Shown piece after piece: positions 46,902 to 56,209 of a stretch of DNA of 64,000 nucleotides (position 1 is its first letter; each line of letters opens with the position of its first letter). Below the pieces are notes generated by a model, which was given only the letters and a program-made list of their open reading frames with translations, was not told the DNA's origin and made no database searches. The translations under genes and the position numbers were made by a program. Source of the stretch: Microbulbifer sp. GL-2 (GTDB lineage: Bacteria; Pseudomonadota; Gammaproteobacteria; Pseudomonadales; Cellvibrionaceae). The stretch covers positions 1,057,001 to 1,121,000 of the forward strand of contig NZ_AP019807.1 in NCBI RefSeq assembly GCF_007183175.1, given 5' to 3'.

Positions 46902-48683
46902 TCAGAACAGCTCTTCCTCCAAGTCCATCAGGGTGGCACTGCCGGCGCTGACACAGGAAGCCAGCGACTGGGCGCGCGGTAGCAGACGTGCAAAATAGAA
47001 GCGCGCGGTCTTTACCTGGCCCTTGTAGAAACTGTCAGCCTCTTGCTTATCCAATGCTACAGCGGCCACTTTCGCCCACATGAAGGCATAAGCCAGATAA
47101 CCGAACAGGTGCAGGTACTCTACTGAGGCCGCCCCAGGAGCGTGGGAATCTTGCTTACTGGCTTCGACCATTTTCTCCGTCGCTGCACGCAGACGCTGTA
47201 GTTCAGCCGCCAGCGGCTGTACAAACTCTGACATTGCCTCTCGATCCACCTGGCTGTCGATAAATTTCTGCACATCCGCGGCAAAGATTTCGAACAGGGC
47301 ACCGCCGTTGGCGACAGTCTTGCGGCCCACCAGGTCCAGAGCCTGGATACCGTTTGTGCCTTCGTAGATCTGGGTAATGCGTACGTCGCGTACCAGCTGC
47401 TCCTGGCCCCACTCGCGGATATAGCCGTGACCGCCGAATACCTGCTGGCCGAGCACGGTGCAGTCCAGGCCCATATCGGTGGTAAAAGCCTTGGCCACCG
47501 GGGTCAACAGGGCCACCATCGCTTCGGCATTCTTCTTCTCGTCACCTTCGCCGAACTTGGAAATATCCAACCACTGGGCCACATATGTGGACAGAGCGCG
47601 GCCACCGCCAACCAGAGCTTTCTGGGTGAGCAGCATCCGGCGCACATCAGGGTGTACGATAATCGGATCGGCTGCTTTCTCTGGCTGCTGGGCACCAGCC
47701 GGAGAGCGGCTCTGAATACGGTCACGAGCGTATTCCCGGGCATTCTGATAGGAGCGATCAGAGGCTCCGAGGCCCTGGATACCCACACCCAGCCGCTCAT
47801 AGTTCATCATGGTAAACATGGCGGCGAGGCCCTTGTTAGCTTCACCGACCAACCAACCCTGGGCGCCATCAAAATTCATCGCACAGGTTGCGGAGGCTTT
47901 AATGCCCATTTTGTGTTCAATAGAGCCGCAACTCACATTGTTGCTTTCACCGATGCTGCCGTCTTCACCCACCTTGTATTTTGGCACCAGGAACAGGGAG
48001 ATTCCCTTGGGGCCTTTGGGGGCGTCCGGCAGCTTGGCCAGCACCAGGTGAATAATATTTTCGGATAAATCCTGGTCGCCACCCGTGATGAAAATCTTGC
48101 TGCCGCTGATACTGTAACTGCCATCTTCGCGGGGCTCTGCCTTGGTGCGAATAATTCCCAGGTCGGTACCGGCATGGGGCTCAGTCAAATCCATGGCGCC
48201 GGCCCAGGTACCCTCGTACATCTTGGGCAGGAACTTCTGCTTCAACGCTTCGCTGGCATGGGCATCAATCGCCAAGCAGGCACCGTTGGTCAACACTGGG
48301 TAGAGGGCGAAAGAGATATTCGAGGCGTTGATCATTTCCTCAACCTGCGCACCCAGCATCTTCGGCATGCCCATGCCACCGTACTCAGGATTGCCTAACA
48401 GGGCGCCCCAGCCGCCTTCACAGAAGGTCGCATAGGCTTCCTTGAAACCGCCCGGCGTAGTCACTACGCCATCGTTCCAGTGACACCCCTCTTCATCACC
48501 ACTTCGATTAATCGGGTCCAGGGTATTGGAAGCCAACTTGGCCATCTCTTCGAGAATCGCATCGGCGGTCTCGCGATCTACAGCCCCAGCCAGTCCGGGC
48601 AGTTCCGTCCAGAGTTTTTCTGCAGCAAAGACTTCATGCAGCAGGAAGTTCATCTCCCGCAGGGGCGCCTTGTAGTCGGCCAT
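46902..48683 (-). CDS. Acyl-CoA dehydrogenase with extended C-terminal domain
   Basis: The 593-residue protein belongs to the large acyl-CoA dehydrogenase group. Features are AMDLTEPHAGTDLG (FAD/acyl binding), GSKIFITGGDQDL, MNYERLGVGIQGLG, the substrate/FAD motif FGGHGYIREWGQEQLVRDVRI, and YEGTNGIQALDLVGRK in the catalytic domain. The extra C-terminal 100 residues are typical of this subgroup. It oxidises an acyl-CoA in fatty-acid breakdown, passing electrons to ETF. The ATG at 48683 (MADYKAPL) is chosen as the family begins there. It is separated from bioD by about 120 bases. Confidence 0.93.
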   Translation of the reverse strand: MADYKAPLREMNFLLHEVFAAEKLWTELPGLAGAVDRETADAILEEMAKLASNTLDPINRSGDEEGCHWNDGVVTTPGGFKEAYATFCEGGWGALLGNPEYGGMGMPKMLGAQVEEMINASNISFALYPVLTNGACLAIDAHASEALKQKFLPKMYEGTWAGAMDLTEPHAGTDLGIIRTKAEPREDGSYSISGSKIFITGGDQDLSENIIHLVLAKLPDAPKGPKGISLFLVPKYKVGEDGSIGESNNVSCGSIEHKMGIKASATCAMNFDGAQGWLVGEANKGLAAMFTMMNYERLGVGIQGLGASDRSYQNAREYARDRIQSRSPAGAQQPEKAADPIIVHPDVRRMLLTQKALVGGGRALSTYVAQWLDISKFGEGDEKKNAEAMVALLTPVAKAFTTDMGLDCTVLGQQVFGGHGYIREWGQEQLVRDVRITQIYEGTNGIQALDLVGRKTVANGGALFEIFAADVQKFIDSQVDREAMSEFVQPLAAELQRLRAATEKMVEASKQDSHAPGAASVEYLHLFGYLAYAFMWAKVAAVALDKQEADSFYKGQVKTARFYFARLLPRAQSLASCVSAGSATLMDLEEELF

Positions 48684-48800
48684 GCTTCCAATCCTCATCC
48701 AAGTGTTTCAAACGCTTGTTTGAATCTAGGGCCGAAGACGCGCAAAGTCAACTGGTTTGGGGCCGATCCGGATCCACGGAGACAGTCTGGGGAAAAGGGT

Positions 48801-49487
48801 TCAGTTGGGGAGCAGTGGTCGAATATCCAGGTGCTTCGCCACTTCGCGATAATCGCGCTCCTCGCTGTAGGGCACCACACCGAGCAGAGGCGCAGGTAAC
48901 AGAGCCTCCAGAGTAGCGAGGTTCTCCTCCGCATGCGTCATGCCCTCACGGACAAAGTTGGCCACCCAACCCGCTAATGGCAGGCCGTCACGGCGGATAG
49001 CTTCGGCGGTAAGCAGGGCATGATTAATACAACCGAGCCGCATACCCACGACCAGGATCACCGGAGTATTCAGCTCCCTCGGCAGCTGGGACAGGAAGCT
49101 CCTCGGCCCCAGCGGCGTACGCCAACCTCCGGCACCCTCAATCAGTACCAAGTCGGCTCCGGCAGACATCACTCCACGACAAACACCGGCCATACGCGAG
49201 ACGCTCAGCTGCTTGCCCGCCTCAATGGCGGCAATATGGGGGGCAATAGCGGGTTCCAGGGCGAAAGGATTCACTTGCTGATAGGGCAAGTGCAAGGTCA
49301 TAGCTTCCAACAGAAGCAGGGCATCTTCATTGTGCAGCCCCTCTTCTGTTCGCGCGCAGCCGGAGGCTACCGGTTTTACTGCGGCGGTCTGTAACCCCGC
49401 ATTTGCGCCTGCAGTGAGCAGGGCTGCACTCACAAAGGTCTTACCCACTTCGGTATCAGTACCGGCTACAAAATAGGTTCTGCCCAT
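48801..49487 (-). CDS. bioD: Dethiobiotin synthetase
   Basis: BioD closes the ureido ring of biotin: ATP, CO2 and diaminopelargonic acid give dethiobiotin. The 229-residue protein has the P-loop GTDTEVGKTFVSAALL, the conserved VKPVASGC with its Lys, and LIEGAGGWRTPL. The ATG at 49487 is spaced well from GAGGGGG; the GTG six bases earlier is too close. It is separated from the other bio genes by the opposite-strand L,D-transpeptidase gene, so it has its own transcription. Confidence 0.95.
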   Translation of the reverse strand: MGRTYFVAGTDTEVGKTFVSAALLTAGANAGLQTAAVKPVASGCARTEEGLHNEDALLLLEAMTLHLPYQQVNPFALEPAIAPHIAAIEAGKQLSVSRMAGVCRGVMSAGADLVLIEGAGGWRTPLGPRSFLSQLPRELNTPVILVVGMRLGCINHALLTAEAIRRDGLPLAGWVANFVREGMTHAEENLATLEALLPAPLLGVVPYSEERDYREVAKHLDIRPLLPN

Positions 49488-49720
49488 GGCCACTGCCCCC
49501 TCATCAAAAAAGTTTAATTTTTTTCTTGTGGTGACTTTTCATGCCACCCAGTTGGTGATAATTTAGACGGGTAGCGCAGATTTTGAACAAATCAAGCCGA
49601 GCACTGATAACAAAGGCACGGGGCTGCGCTGACAAAATAACTCCCCCAAAAGGGGAAACTGCCCTGCAGGGACGCGGAAAATCTCGAAATAACTGAAAAC
49701 ATTCAAACAGCTTAGAGACC

Positions 49721-50209
49721 ATGCGATACCTGACTCTTGCCCTGCTGCTGGTGATGCCACTGCTCGCCTCAGCGAAAGTAACTCCTGTCGACCATGTTGT
49801 TGTGTACAAGTCGAAGAAGCTGATGCAGCTGATTCGCGACGGCCGAGTAGTGAAAAGCTACACCGTTTCCTTCGGCGATAATCCCAGGGGACACAAGGTC
49901 CGCCAAGGGGATGAGCGCACTCCCGAAGGGCGCTACACCCTGGACTGGAAGAACCCCAACAGCCGCTTCTATCGATCTATTCACGTGTCCTATCCAAACA
50001 AACAGGACCGTGCACGGGCGGCCAAGATGGGCGTCAGTCCTGGCGGCGACATCATGATCCACGGCATCAAGCCCGGGTGGGCCTACATGGAAAGGCATCT
50101 GCGCCGCAACAACTGGACTGATGGCTGCATCGCGGTGGCCTCCAACCGCGAGATGGACGAAATCTGGGCCCTGGTGAAGACCCCCATCCCCATCGATATC
50201 TATCCCTGA
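49721..50209 (+). CDS. L,D-transpeptidase (YkuD family)
   Basis: The 162-residue periplasmic protein has a signal peptide (LTLALLLVMPLLASA) and a YkuD domain with the catalytic motif IMIHGIKPG...WTDGCIAVASNREMD. The His and Cys make 3-3 cross-links or tether proteins to peptidoglycan. The gene lies inside the biotin cluster on the opposite strand. Its 3' end overlaps the 3' end of the bioHC gene by ten bases, so the two messages are convergent. No link to biotin synthesis is apparent. Confidence 0.92.
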   Translation: MRYLTLALLLVMPLLASAKVTPVDHVVVYKSKKLMQLIRDGRVVKSYTVSFGDNPRGHKVRQGDERTPEGRYTLDWKNPNSRFYRSIHVSYPNKQDRARAAKMGVSPGGDIMIHGIKPGWAYMERHLRRNNWTDGCIAVASNREMDEIWALVKTPIPIDIYP

Positions 50210-51746
50210 TTAGTCTCCTGGACAAGCTTCATGTAAATCACCTCATAACTCAACGGCAGCCCCTGGGGCTGCCTGAGGACTTCATAGGCTTTCGCCAATC
50301 GCTGTATTCTGGTGCGACCGGTCATGCCGCGCTTGGCGGCACGATTGATGTTATGCGCACCCACGCCTTTTAATTCCCGCATCAACTGGCGCAGGTTATC
50401 GAAATACAGCAGGCGCTGTTCGTCGAGCACCTCACCCTTTAGTTGCGACTGCGCCGCAGCTTCACGCCAATTGGCCAATGGCAGGAAGCGATTAACATGC
50501 ACGCCGCTATCCACTTCCGCCCAGCTATCGCGTAATTCTGCCAGGGTACCGGGCCCCAATGTAGCCACCAGGCAGCGTCCCTCGGGAGAGAGTACCCGGC
50601 GAAGTTCGGCGAATAGCTGCGGCAACCGGTAACACCACTGCAGCGCCATACTGGAAAACAGCAGATCCACACTGCCGTCCGCCAGGGGCAATAGCTCTGC
50701 ATCTGCGGCGATATAAGCATCGGCCTGCGGCCTTTCATTGCGGGCAAAACGCAGCATATCCTCCGCCAGGTCCAAAGCAACAATACGCGCCTCGGGAAAA
50801 TGCCGGCGCAGCAGTTTACTGCCAAAACCGGTACCACTGCCCAGATCGACAATGGTACTGGGAGTCCAGTGACGCTCCGACATTTTCATCAACTGGCGGC
50901 ACACTGCTCGCTGCAAATGGGCGCTGCTGTCATAGCTGGCGGCGGCGCGGCCGAATGAACGGGCTACCGCAGACTTATCGAAGGGCTCTGTCACTGAGGT
51001 TCCAGCTGGGGACAGGCTTTCTACAAAATGCCGCAATCGCTTAGCCACCTGATAAGGTTGCGACAGGTGTGGCTTATGACCACAACCCTCCATTATTTCT
51101 ACCTGGGCACCAGTGGCTTGAATTTCCTCCACAGCCGCTAGGGGCACCAAAGCATCCCGCTTGCCAAACAGATGTAAGGCGGGCACCGCTAAGTGCTGTA
51201 GCAGGTAGCGATTATCCAACCGGGACAGGCAATCCAGGGCATGTAACCAGGAATCGGCATTGATATTGGGTCTGCGCCCTTTCAAGTGCTTGAGCAAGGC
51301 TCGCATGGCGTTGTCACCATGGGACTGCAGGGCACAAAATCGCTCCCAGGTCCCGTAGGGGTCCTGTACAAAGGCGGCGCGAAAACGCTCAAAGGTACGC
51401 CGGGGCATACCCGGCCAGTTATCCTGCTCCACGAAGCATGCATTCGCAGAGATAGTGACAATTCCACAGATTTTGTTTTGTTGCGCTCTGGTCGCCAGCT
51501 GCAAGGCCAGCATACCGCCAAGAGAGTGCCCTACCAGAACACAGTTTTGCGGCAGCACCTGATAGAGTTGCTGTAAAAGCACTTCCAGGTGCGGCCAGGA
51601 CTCATCCCTGCGCTCGCCAAACCCGGGCAGTTCGATACAACGCAGGGGTAATCCCAGCTGTTCGCGCACGGCTTCAAGCAATGGCTGCCAAGGGCCGTTA
51701 TCACCCCCCAACCATGCAGGAATACCAGGTTTTCAACCTGCCTCAC
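50200..51746 (-). CDS. bioHC: Fused BioH carboxylesterase-BioC methyltransferase, apparent frameshift near the start
   Basis: The N-terminal half is BioH, with PGFGERRDE, nucleophile elbow LVGHSLGGML, acid in GKRDALVP and His in EGCGHKPHLS. The C-terminal half is BioC, with FGRAAASYD, VDLGSGTGFGSKLL and SSMALQWCY. BioC methylates malonyl-ACP; BioH removes the methyl from pimeloyl-ACP. The intact main frame starts only at a TTG at 51711. The missing start, VENLVFLHGWG, lies in another frame and begins with the GTG at 51746 that overlaps the bioF stop. They meet at a run of six G (51704-51709), where seven would restore the frame. Confidence 0.9.
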
Positions 51747-52936
51747 GAATGCACCGCCGTATTCTCCTGCAATACTGATACCAGTTCATCGAGCAGTGCA
51801 TTAATTTGGCTGTAAGTATGTAAGGCACTCAGAGTAATTCGCAGACGAGCAGTACCTGCAGGCACTGTGGGTGGGCGAATAGCCCCCACCAAAAAACCTC
51901 GACGCTCCAGCTCTGCGGACACCGACATAACCTTTTCTTCACAGCCAAGTACTAAGGGCTGGATAGCAGTGGAGGAATCTGCCAGAGGCAAATTTAGCTG
52001 TGCAGCTCGTTGGCGGAAATGGGCAATATTCTCTTCCAGACGCCGTGTTAACTCGGGTTTGCGACACATCAGCTCGACTGCTGCAATACTGCCAGCGGCC
52101 ACCGCCGGTGGCATACCGGTTGTATAGATATAGGGGCGGGCAAACTGCACCAGATAATCGATCAATACACGGGAGCCAGCGACAAAAGCCCCGGCATTGC
52201 CAGCGGCCTTACCCAGAGTGCCCATAATGACCGGCACCTGTGATTGATCGAGACCCGCCGCAGCGCAGCTGCCAGCCAGGGGAAATTGCTCGCTGCCCAT
52301 CACTCCAAATCCATGCGCTTCATCCACTAATAACCAGGCGCCATGCTCCCGGCACAGACCGGCAATCTCGATAAGGGGCGCTTGGTCACCATCCATACTG
52401 TAGACACCATCCACCGCCACCAGGGTATTACCGCCGTGCCCAGCAGCACGCTGCAATTGGCGATGCAGTCCTTTCAGGTCGCTGTGTGGAAAACGCAAAC
52501 TGTTGGCGCCGCACAGGCGTGCACCATCGATCAGAGAGGCATGATTGAGCTTGTCAGAAATAATATTGTCGGCGCGGCCCAACAGTGCACAGAGTGTGCC
52601 TACGTTGGCCATATAACCACTGGAGAAAACCAGCGCAGCCTCGCGCCCAGTCACCTCGGCGAGTCTCTGCTGCAGCTGTTGATGGATCTTCAAATGTCCG
52701 TTTACCAGATGGGATGCGGTAGCGCCGGCACCCTGCTCGGCACCGGCTTTCTGTGCGGCAATTACCTCGGGGTGGATTGCCAGCCCCAAGTAATCGTTAC
52801 TACTAAAAGCGAGTATTTCGCGGGCACCCAACTTGAACAGGGGACTGGGTACAGAATCCAGGGTTTTGACTTCCCGGTAGAGGTTGCGCCGGCGCCGCTC
52901 ATCGAGGCGCTGGCGCAGAGCTTGATCCAGGGTCAT
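51743..52936 (-). CDS. bioF: 8-amino-7-oxononanoate synthase
   Basis: BioF is the PLP enzyme that joins pimeloyl-ACP and alanine. The 397-residue protein has FSSNDYLGLAIHPEV, the PLP motif VDEAHGFGVMG, GTLGKAAGNAGAFVAGS with the Schiff-base Lys, and IYTTGMPPAVAAGSI. The ATG start overlaps the bioB stop by four bases and its TGA stop overlaps the following bioHC GTG, giving coupled translation in the order bioB, bioF, bioHC. No bioA is present in the window. Confidence 0.96.
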   Translation of the reverse strand: MTLDQALRQRLDERRRRNLYREVKTLDSVPSPLFKLGAREILAFSSNDYLGLAIHPEVIAAQKAGAEQGAGATASHLVNGHLKIHQQLQQRLAEVTGREAALVFSSGYMANVGTLCALLGRADNIISDKLNHASLIDGARLCGANSLRFPHSDLKGLHRQLQRAAGHGGNTLVAVDGVYSMDGDQAPLIEIAGLCREHGAWLLVDEAHGFGVMGSEQFPLAGSCAAAGLDQSQVPVIMGTLGKAAGNAGAFVAGSRVLIDYLVQFARPYIYTTGMPPAVAAGSIAAVELMCRKPELTRRLEENIAHFRQRAAQLNLPLADSSTAIQPLVLGCEEKVMSVSAELERRGFLVGAIRPPTVPAGTARLRITLSALHTYSQINALLDELVSVLQENTAVHS

Positions 52937-54000
52937 TTGGCCGCATCGTAGAAAAAAGCATCATTTTGCTGCTCGCTGATCTGGGCGCTCAGCTCCGCTT
53001 CCACCCCGGATTCATCGGTGTACTGCTGGTACTCTTCGGGTTGGATTCCAAGGCGATTAAACAACTGCATATCCTTATTGGCTTCGGGGTTGGCAGTAGT
53101 CAGCAGTTTTTCTCCATAGAAAATGGAGTTGGCACCGGCCAGGAAAGCCATGGCCTGCATCTCATCACTCATCTGCTCACGGCCGGCAGACAGGCGCACG
53201 TGAGACATGGGCATCATGATACGAGCCACCGCAATACAACGGATAAATTCGAAGGGATCCAGATCCTTCTGCTCCTCCAGCGGAGTGCCAGCCACCTTTA
53301 CCAGCATATTGATCGGGACAGACTCCGGATGCTCAGGCAGGTTGGCCAGCTGCATCAGCAGACCGGCGCGGTCCTTATCGCCCTCTCCCATACCGACGAT
53401 ACCACCAGCACAAACTTTCATACCGGCTGCGCGCACGCGCCCAAGAGTTTCCAGGCGGTCCTGGTAGGTGCGGGTAGTGATTATCTCACCGTAGTACTCG
53501 GGCGAGGTATCCAGGTTGTGGTTGTAGTAGTCGAGCCCCGCACCGGCCAGTTCCTGCGCCTGGTCATCATTGAGCATCCCCAAGGTCATGCAAGTCTCCA
53601 TACCCAGCGCTTTTACGTCGCGCACCATCTGGGTAACGTAAGGCATGTCCTTTTTCTTGGGCGAACGCCAGGCTGCCCCCATACAAAAGCGGGTGGCACC
53701 ACCGGCTTTGGCCGCGCGGGCCTCCTCCAGAACCTTCTCCACCTTCATCAGCTTTTCCCGCTCCAGCCCGGTATCGTAGCGAGCACTTTGCGGGCAATAG
53801 GCGCAGTCTTCCGGGCAGGCACCGGTTTTAATGGAACAGAGAGTGCTCACTTGCACACGGTTAGCATCGAAGTGCACCCTGTGCACCTGCTGTGCGGTAA
53901 ACATCAGATCGCTAAACGGCATGGCGAAAAGGTCCAGAACCTGCTGGCGGGTCCAATCGTGGCGGATCTCGGCGGCGGGTAATTGCTGGGCGGCAGTCAC
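52933..54000 (-). CDS. bioB: Biotin synthase
   Basis: BioB is a radical-SAM enzyme that inserts sulfur into dethiobiotin. The 355-residue protein has the radical-SAM cluster motif CSIKTGACPEDCAYCPQSARY, with three Cys for the [4Fe-4S] cluster, plus NHNLDTSPEYYGEI and the [2Fe-2S] region with SHVRLSAGRE. It starts at GTG (54000) with GAGAGAG upstream. It leads the bio operon. A promoter and BirA-like operator lie between it and the divergent comF. Confidence 0.97.
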   Translation of the reverse strand: MTAAQQLPAAEIRHDWTRQQVLDLFAMPFSDLMFTAQQVHRVHFDANRVQVSTLCSIKTGACPEDCAYCPQSARYDTGLEREKLMKVEKVLEEARAAKAGGATRFCMGAAWRSPKKKDMPYVTQMVRDVKALGMETCMTLGMLNDDQAQELAGAGLDYYNHNLDTSPEYYGEIITTRTYQDRLETLGRVRAAGMKVCAGGIVGMGEGDKDRAGLLMQLANLPEHPESVPINMLVKVAGTPLEEQKDLDPFEFIRCIAVARIMMPMSHVRLSAGREQMSDEMQAMAFLAGANSIFYGEKLLTTANPEANKDMQLFNRLGIQPEEYQQYTDESGVEAELSAQISEQQNDAFFYDAAK

Positions 54001-54118
54001 AGGGCTTACTCTCTCTGTTGCTGGAGTTAGTTGCTGGAGTTATATGTGCTGTTTTGGTTCACGGGGCCGGGGTGACTACACCTCATGGCAGTGGCAAACT
54101 CGACCAAACAGACTGGCC

Positions 54119-54172
54119 AGTTTAGCCAGGCCCCAATTGCTGTCAACTCAATCTCCCGATTATGGTTTACAG
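54119..54172 (-). promoter_or_regulatory. bioB promoter with candidate BirA operator
   Basis: On the minus strand TTGACA (54141-54146) and TAAACT (54119-54124) are 16 bases apart, giving a plausible bioB promoter. Overlapping the -35 is a BirA-like site: CTGTCAACT (54140-54148), 15 bases, GGTTTACAG (54164-54172). The right arm matches 8 of 9 and the left 6 of 9 of TTGTAAACC-N15-GGTTTACAA. It also covers the comF start codon. BirA with biotinyl-AMP represses bio promoters this way. Confidence 0.5.
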
Positions 54173-54848
54173 GATCTTTTCTTCACTGCTGAACCGAAGC
54201 CTGGCCCAGTGCCTATTGTGCGGCGGCCGGGCTGATTATTGCGGCATCTGCTTCGCCTGTGCGGAGGAGTTGCCCACACTGCAAAATGCCTGTGAAACCT
54301 GTGCCCTGCCCCTGGTGGAACCCGCCCGCTTTTGTCCTGCATGCCTCAGGCAGCCCCCTCACTTCAGTGGAGTACAAGCCGCCTGGCACTATGCTTATCC
54401 GGTAAACCAGCTGATCCAGCGTTTTAAATACTGCGGCGACCTAACCGCCGGCCACAGCCTGGCACAAATGGCCGCCCAAATCATAGACGTCGACCAGAGA
54501 CCAGACCTGCTCAGCCCCATACCCCTGCATTGGCGCCGTTACTGGCAGCGCGGTTACAACCAGGCACAGCTGGTAGCAGAGGAACTGGGTAGGCAGTGGC
54601 AACTGCCAGTGCGTCCGCGTCTGTTGTGTAAAGTCAGTGCAACCCAAACACAGTCCCAGCTGAATCGCCCCCATCGTCTGCGTAATTTGCTCGGCAGCTT
54701 CGTCCTGCGCGAAGACGTCGAAGGTTTACATATCGGCCTGGTGGATGATGTGTTAACCACCGGTGCCACCCTGGAGGCGGCGGCGCAAAAGTTGCTCCAA
54801 GAGGGAGCGGCTAGGGTAAGTGCCTTTGTTTTGGCCAGAACGCCATGA
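54162..54848 (+). CDS. comF: ComF-family phosphoribosyltransferase-like protein
   Basis: The 228-residue protein has an N-terminal Cys-rich part (AQCLLCGGRADYCGICFAC and ETCALPLVEPARFCPAC) that probably binds zinc, followed by a PRTase domain: LSPIPLHWRRYWQRGYNQAQ and GLVDDVLTTGATLEAAA. ComF proteins help natural DNA uptake in competent bacteria. It is divergent from bioB. The ATG at 54162 lies inside the candidate BirA site, so biotin status could affect its expression too. Confidence 0.9.
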   Translation: MVYRIFSSLLNRSLAQCLLCGGRADYCGICFACAEELPTLQNACETCALPLVEPARFCPACLRQPPHFSGVQAAWHYAYPVNQLIQRFKYCGDLTAGHSLAQMAAQIIDVDQRPDLLSPIPLHWRRYWQRGYNQAQLVAEELGRQWQLPVRPRLLCKVSATQTQSQLNRPHRLRNLLGSFVLREDVEGLHIGLVDDVLTTGATLEAAAQKLLQEGAARVSAFVLARTP

Positions 54849-55008
54849 CTCATCGGCGCGACCGCAGATAGACCAGTGGTCACATTACCGTCACAATATC
54901 ATGCCTTGCCGTTCTGGCACCCAAGTCCCATACCCGCCAGCACTGCTAAGGTTCTATTCAGTGACTAATTGCTCGCACGCTTATTTGGTGCGGGCCAGGG
55001 ATTCAGCG

Positions 55009-56154
55009 ATGAGTGAGTACAAGTTGCCACGGGGCATTGTCATCAGCGGGACAGGCCTGTGGACCCCACCGGAAGCTATCAGCAACGAAGAGCTGGTAGA
55101 TGCCTATAACACCTACGCCACGCAGTACAATCTGAAACACGCGCAGGAAATTGAAGCCGGAGCACTGCAGCCCAAACCCCAGTCCTCGGCAGAATTTATT
55201 GAGAAGGCCTCCGGTATCAAGAGCCGCTATGTGGTTACCCGCGAGGGCATCCTCGATCCAGAGCGCATGCGTCCCTTTATCCCCGAGCGCGATGACGACG
55301 ACCTCTGCGTACAGGCCGAAATGGGCGTGAACGCTGCCAAACTTGCTCTGGAAAAAGCGGGCAAGAGTGCCTCCGATGTAGATATGGTCATTGTCGGCGC
55401 CTCCTATATGCAACGCGCTTACCCAGCCATCGCCATAGAGATCCAGGGCGCCCTCGGCATCGACGGCTTTGCCTTCGATATGGAAGTAGCCTGTTCCTCG
55501 GCCACTTTTTCCCTGCAGCGCGCCGTCGATGCAATCAGCTCTGGCGCAGCGCGCACAGTGCTGGTAATCAATGCGGAGCTGGCCTCCCCTCAGGTGGACT
55601 ACACCGACAGAGACAGCCACTTTATTTTCGGTGACGTGGCCGTAGCCAGTGTGATCGAGCGCCGCGAGACCTGCTCCGTGGACAACGCCTGGGAAATTCT
55701 CGGCACCAAAGCGAAAACGGTCTACTCCAACAATATCCGCTCCAACTTCGGTTATGCAGCCCGAGCCGCGGATGTAGACCCCTTTGGCCCGGGCAAGCTG
55801 TTCCGCCAGAACGGACGCAAGGTCTTCAAGGAAGTCTGCCCCATGGCCGCAGCCCATATTGAGGAGCACCTGCAGGAAACTGACACCGATCCGCAAGGCG
55901 TGAGCCGTTATTGGTTGCACCAGGCCAATATCAATATGAATAACCTGATCGCCAAGAAACTAATGGGCGATGAAGCCAGCATAGAGCGCGCACCTGTGGT
56001 GCTGGACCGTTACGCCAATACTGCGAGTGCCGGCTCGGTAATCGCCTTCAACTTGCACAGTGACGACCTGCAGGTGGGCGACCGCGGTATTATTTGCTCC
56101 TTTGGCGCCGGTTATTCTATCGGTAGCTTGGTGGTGGAAAAGGTCAGTATCTAA
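55009..56154 (+). CDS. Beta-ketoacyl-ACP synthase III (long FabH-like)
   Basis: The 381-residue enzyme has the Cys-His-Asn triad of KAS III: Cys162 in EVACSSATFSLQ, His304 in YWLHQANINMN and Asn337 in RYANTASAGSV. It is 60 residues longer than FabH, with an insert around residues 40-100 (HAQEIEAGALQPKPQSSAEF), so it belongs to the longer group that initiates with acyl-CoA other than acetyl-CoA. The ATG at 55009 follows CAGGGA; the frame is open upstream to 54820 but overlaps comF. It probably primes fatty acid synthesis; the exact primer is unknown. Confidence 0.9.
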   Translation: MSEYKLPRGIVISGTGLWTPPEAISNEELVDAYNTYATQYNLKHAQEIEAGALQPKPQSSAEFIEKASGIKSRYVVTREGILDPERMRPFIPERDDDDLCVQAEMGVNAAKLALEKAGKSASDVDMVIVGASYMQRAYPAIAIEIQGALGIDGFAFDMEVACSSATFSLQRAVDAISSGAARTVLVINAELASPQVDYTDRDSHFIFGDVAVASVIERRETCSVDNAWEILGTKAKTVYSNNIRSNFGYAARAADVDPFGPGKLFRQNGRKVFKEVCPMAAAHIEEHLQETDTDPQGVSRYWLHQANINMNNLIAKKLMGDEASIERAPVVLDRYANTASAGSVIAFNLHSDDLQVGDRGIICSFGAGYSIGSLVVEKVSI

Positions 56155-56172
56155 TCCCCCTTCCGCACCTCA

Positions 56173-56209
56173 GCAATAAATAACCGGGCTCTGCCCGCTT
56201 ATTTATTGC
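56173..56209. terminator. Long hairpin between KAS III and PadR genes
   Basis: GCAATAAATAA-C-CGGGC pairs with GCCCG-C-TTATTTATTGC around TCT, with one C-C mismatch. It includes the end of the padR coding sequence and serves both convergent genes. Confidence 0.7.

Noticed and set aside
52966..53982. 338-codon plus-strand open frame
   Set aside because: It lies entirely on the opposite strand of bioB, which is certain; the translation is His/Gly/Leu-rich with no domain and follows bioB codon structure.
55003..55920. 305-codon minus-strand open frame
   Set aside because: Shadow of the KAS III gene; Cys-His-Asn motifs prove the plus strand.
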